From JALZAI01 sp038207565 (lineage in GTDB: Bacteria > Actinomycetota > Actinomycetes > Mycobacteriales > Jatrophihabitantaceae), in assembly GCA_038207565.1 (NCBI GenBank), contig JBBQZQ010000023.1, forward strand, positions 1 through 64,000: 64,000 nt of DNA, written 5' to 3'. The position numbers and the translations under genes are program-made. Shown in pieces: positions 61,223-64,000 of this stretch (positions are counted from its first letter, which is position 1; each line of letters starts with the position of its first letter). Below the pieces are notes generated by a model. That model worked only from the letters and a program-made list of their open reading frames with translations, ran no database searches and was not told the DNA's origin.

Positions 61223-63078
61223 GCACCCTCACTTCCGATGACGCCGGCGAGCATCTCGGCGAGCTCGTCGGCCTTGAACGGCAGCCCACGTACCTGGGTC
61301 ACGCTCATCGCGTCCACCAGGTACTTCGCGCGGATCAGCATGGCCAACTGGCCGAGATTCATCTCCGGGATGACGACCTTCTCGTAGCGCGACAGCACCT
61401 CGCCGAGATCGGCCGGGAACGGGTTCAGGTGACGCAGGTGTGCCTGCGCCACCGACGCGCCGGTCGCGCGAATCTGCCGGCACGCGGCACCGATCGGTCC
61501 GTACGTCGAACCCCAACCGAGAACCAGCACCCGGGCGTCGCCGTCAGGATCCTCGACCGTCATCGGCGGCAGCGAGCGCGCTATGCCGTCGATCTTGGCC
61601 TGGCGCGTACGCACCATGAAGTCGTGGTTGTCAGGGTCGTAGCTGATGTTGCCGGTCTTGTCGGCCTTCTCGATGCCGCCGACCCGGTGCTCGAGCCCGG
61701 CTGTCCCCGGCACCGCCCACGGGCGCGCCAGCGTGTCGGGATCGCGCAGGTAGGGCAGGAACTCGCCGTGCTCGCCGTTCGGTTCGGTTGCGAACTCGAC
61801 CGAGAGATCCGGCAGGTCGTCGACGGTCGGCACCTGCCACGGCTCGGAGCCGTTCGCGAGATATCCGTCGGACAGCAGGAACACCGGGGTGCGGTAGGTC
61901 AACGCGATGCGCGCAGCCTCCACTGCCGCCTCGAAGCAGTCACCCGGGGACTGCGGCGCGATGACGGGCACCGGCGCCTCGCCGTTACGTCCGTACATCG
62001 CCTGCAGCAGGTCGGACTGTTCGGTCTTGGTCGGCAGCCCGGTGGAGGGGCCACCGCGCTGGATGTCGCAGATGATCAGCGGCAACTCAAGCGATACGGC
62101 CAGACCGATCGTCTCCCCCTTGAGCGCGATTCCCGGGCCGGACGACGTCGTGATCGCCAGCGCACCGCCGAACGCCGCACCGAGCGCGGCGCCGATCCCG
62201 GCGATCTCGTCCTCTGCCTGGAACGTCCGCACGCCGAACCGCTTGTGTTTGGACAGCTCGTGCAGGATGTCGCTTGCCGGCGTTATCGGGTACGCGCCGA
62301 GATACAGCGGCAGGTGCGCGCGCTGCGCGGCGGCGATGAGCCCGTAGGCGAGCGCCAAGTTACCGGTGATGTTGCGGTAGAGCCCGCTCGGCATCGAGGT
62401 CGCCGGCTTGACCTCGTAGGACACCGCGAAGGCCTCGGTCGTGTCACCGAAATGGATGCCCGCCCTGAAGGCGGCGAGGTTGGCGCTGGCGATGTCGGGC
62501 TTGTTCGCGAACTTGCGCTCGATGAAAGCGATCGTGCCATCGGTCGGACGCGAGTACATCCACGACAGCAGTCCCAGCGCGAACATGTTCTTGCTGCGCC
62601 CGGCGTCCTTGCGCGACAGGCCGGTGCCCTCGAGCGCGTCCAGCGTCATCTGCGTCAACTCAAGAGAGTGCACCTGGTAACCCTCCAGGGTGCCGTCCTC
62701 GAGCGGGTTGCTCGACCAGCCGACGCGTGCCAGCGCCCGGCTGGTGAAATCGTGCGTGTCGACGATCAGCGTTGCGCCCTTGGGCAGGTCGCCGAGGTTG
62801 GCCTTCAGTGCGGCCGGGTTCATGGCCACCAATACGTCCGGACGATCGCCCGGGGTCAGGATGTCGTGATCGGCGAAGTGCAGTTGGAAGGACGAGACCC
62901 CGGCGAGGGTGCCCTGCGGCGCGCGGATCTCGGCTGGGAAGTTCGGGAACGTGGCGAGATCATTTCCGAACAGCGCGGTCTCCTGCGTGAAGCGATCACC
63001 CGTGAGCTGCATGCCGTCACCGGAGTCGCCGGCGATTCGGATGACCACTCGATCGAGCTGCTGCACGTTCTTGGTCAT
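61219..63078 (-). CDS. korA: 2-oxoacid:ferredoxin oxidoreductase alpha subunit (KorA, gamma-alpha fusion)
   Basis: The 619-residue protein fuses the gamma domain (VVIRIAGDSGDGMQLTGDRF, NFPAEIRAPQGTLAGVSSFQ) to the alpha domain (GNLALAYGLIAAAQRAHLPL, AYPITPASDILHELSKHKRF, TFQAEDEIAGIGAALGAAFG, TSSGPGIALKGETIGLAV, LPLIICDIQRGGPSTGLPTK). It pairs with KorB to form the TPP-dependent 2-oxoglutarate:ferredoxin oxidoreductase. ATG at 63078 (MTKNVQQLDRVVIR) gives the family start; ATG at 63108 would add ten basic residues. A GGAGG lies 12 bases upstream of 63078, a little far. The two genes form an operon read leftward. Confidence 0.93.
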   Translation of the reverse strand: MTKNVQQLDRVVIRIAGDSGDGMQLTGDRFTQETALFGNDLATFPNFPAEIRAPQGTLAGVSSFQLHFADHDILTPGDRPDVLVAMNPAALKANLGDLPKGATLIVDTHDFTSRALARVGWSSNPLEDGTLEGYQVHSLELTQMTLDALEGTGLSRKDAGRSKNMFALGLLSWMYSRPTDGTIAFIERKFANKPDIASANLAAFRAGIHFGDTTEAFAVSYEVKPATSMPSGLYRNITGNLALAYGLIAAAQRAHLPLYLGAYPITPASDILHELSKHKRFGVRTFQAEDEIAGIGAALGAAFGGALAITTSSGPGIALKGETIGLAVSLELPLIICDIQRGGPSTGLPTKTEQSDLLQAMYGRNGEAPVPVIAPQSPGDCFEAAVEAARIALTYRTPVFLLSDGYLANGSEPWQVPTVDDLPDLSVEFATEPNGEHGEFLPYLRDPDTLARPWAVPGTAGLEHRVGGIEKADKTGNISYDPDNHDFMVRTRQAKIDGIARSLPPMTVEDPDGDARVLVLGWGSTYGPIGAACRQIRATGASVAQAHLRHLNPFPADLGEVLSRYEKVVIPEMNLGQLAMLIRAKYLVDAMSVTQVRGLPFKADELAEMLAGVIGSEGA

Positions 63079-63463
63079 TGCGGTCGTTCGCCTCCGGGCG
63101 GTTGCCATCTCGTGCCCGACGTGGCGATCTCGATGCGTCTACGGCGGGCGTTGCGGGCACGGCGGGTTTCGACGATGACCGCAACCTATCCATCGTACTT
63201 TCGTCCCGCCCCCCGCGCCGGTGGGCTCGCTCACCCTGCGGCAAGTTCCAGGACAGCGCGCCGTGCTGACTGCGCGGGGGCCGGGCAAGGTCTCAGCAAA
63301 TCGCCGCAAATGGATTGAATCGGATAAATCGGATGTGGCCATTACCGGAACGGCACAACCTGCCAGTGGGCCGATGAGGGAGCAGCGCGCAGTAGCCCCT
63401 ACGTTGGGCGAAGAACCCGAGCAGTCCGCCTAAACCTGCGCGGTGGCTCACTGAGGAGTACGG
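63079..63463. other. Divergent intergenic region upstream of korA
   Basis: The 385 bases between korA and the hypothetical gene hold no recognised gene. Frames present, including one of 70 codons on the plus strand ending at 63433, are without similarity and have poor starts. The korA promoter should lie here. Confidence 0.4.
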
Positions 63464-63862
63464 ATGCAAGAGCTGACGCTTCCCTCGTTCGCGATGGACT
63501 GCCGTGACTGGCTCGTCGTCACCCCCGAAGACGCAGGAATGTCCGACGAGGTCGACGGCGCCCCTGTGCTGGCCGTCTTGTCCACCGCCGTCCTGGGTGT
63601 CGACAGCTTCAGCCCCGCGAGCGGCGTACTCACCGTGGGCCTACTCGAGGACGACGTGCAGGTCGGTGCCCGCCCACTTGAGGGCGAGACGCCGGCGGCA
63701 GAGCTCGTGGACGAGGGCGAGGACGACTGCATGCGCTTCGTGCTCCCGGCTCCGAACGGGCAGCTGGCGCTGCTCGCCGAGTTCAATCTGCCCGACGGCC
63801 CCGACCCCGCCGTCGTCGAGCGCGTCGAGTCGTTGATGCGCTCCTTCCGCTGGGCGGCTTGA
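63464..63862 (+). CDS. Hypothetical protein
   Basis: The 132-residue acidic protein begins MQELTLPSFAMDCRDWLVV and ends RVESLMRSFRWAA. It has no membrane helix or signal. The pattern of alternating strands and an ending amphipathic helix (PDPAVVERVESLMRSFRW) resembles small actinobacterial proteins from secretion-associated loci, but this is too weak to name. A GAGGA site lies before ATG 63464. Codon use is typical of the genome. Confidence 0.65.
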   Translation: MQELTLPSFAMDCRDWLVVTPEDAGMSDEVDGAPVLAVLSTAVLGVDSFSPASGVLTVGLLEDDVQVGARPLEGETPAAELVDEGEDDCMRFVLPAPNGQLALLAEFNLPDGPDPAVVERVESLMRSFRWAA

Positions 63863-63925
63863 CCTACTCAAGCATTCCTACGGTTTAACTAGACAAACGA
63901 TTTAGGATCGGCCACACTTGAAGCT

Positions 63926-64000
63926 GTGGTTGACAATTTCCGCGCAACGCATGTCGCGCCCTCTCGGCGAGACCGCGTGCGCCTCGATCCTGCGGAGCTC
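63926..64000 (+). CDS. Possible start of a gene running off the window
   Basis: From GTG 63926 an open frame (VVDNFRATHVAPSRRDRVRL) reaches the window end. A TAGGAT -10-like box lies at 63903-63908, close to the start as for leaderless or short-leader actinobacterial transcripts. The evidence is position only; no similarity is claimed. Confidence 0.25.
   Translation, partial: MVDNFRATHVAPSRRDRVRLDPAEL

Noticed and set aside
1..64000. tRNA or rRNA genes
   Set aside because: None were recognised by cloverleaf or conserved motifs by eye; a tool scan could still find one.

Overview
The window is high-GC DNA with dense, often overlapping genes and many GTG starts. It comes from a Gram-positive actinobacterium. 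A MenJ-type menaquinone reductase next to a 14-gene complex I operon, actinobacterial-type KorA/KorB, and an FKBP peptidyl-prolyl isomerase all fit Actinomycetota. No rRNA or marker gene allows a narrower call; Frankiales/Jatrophihabitans/Nakamurella-like lineages are a guess from general resemblance.

Layout. 1-4.8 kb: mixed housekeeping and accessory genes (end of a secreted beta-propeller-like protein, BLUF photoreceptor, proline racemase family plus ornithine cyclodeaminase family pair, cupin, GNAT, FKBP). 5.0-23.8 kb: a respiratory block in one orientation, with a MenJ-like geranylgeranyl/menaquinone reductase, nuoA-N complete and in canonical order, and a long-chain polyprenyl diphosphate synthase. 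Together these make the menaquinone tail, reduce it, and supply the enzyme that reduces the quinone. The nuo genes overlap or nearly touch except at three spacers (nuoB-C, nuoI-J, nuoJ-K), and all three carry repeats.

23.9-59.9 kb: a large cell-surface polysaccharide island inserted between the respiratory block and korAB. It has two Wzx-like flippases, two Wzy-like polymerases, four sulfotransferases, five intact glycosyltransferases plus one truncated, Gmd and Fcl (GDP-L-fucose synthesis), SAM/FkbM methyltransferases, an acyltransferase-SGNH protein, a lone SGNH lipoprotein and two glycosidase-like surface proteins. I infer a fucose-containing, sulfated, possibly acylated and methylated polysaccharide. 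No initiating phosphoglycosyltransferase, Wzc-type kinase or PAPS-synthesis gene is present in the window. Decay marks the island: a frameshifted acyltransferase-SGNH pseudogene (an intact relative lies 20 kb away), an IS630-type transposase remnant with its catalytic Glu changed to Val, and a junction joining a headless glycosyltransferase to a headless GDP-mannose 3,5-epimerase fragment. The parts at about 24-26.3 kb and 55.8-59.9 kb look visibly more AT-rich than the nuo block. Between 46 and 51 kb sits a patch of unrelated small membrane and lipoprotein genes, a RarD permease and a protein with a proline-rich repeat.

60-64 kb: a small membrane protein, korB/korA (2-oxoglutarate:ferredoxin oxidoreductase), a hypothetical gene, and the possible start of another gene.
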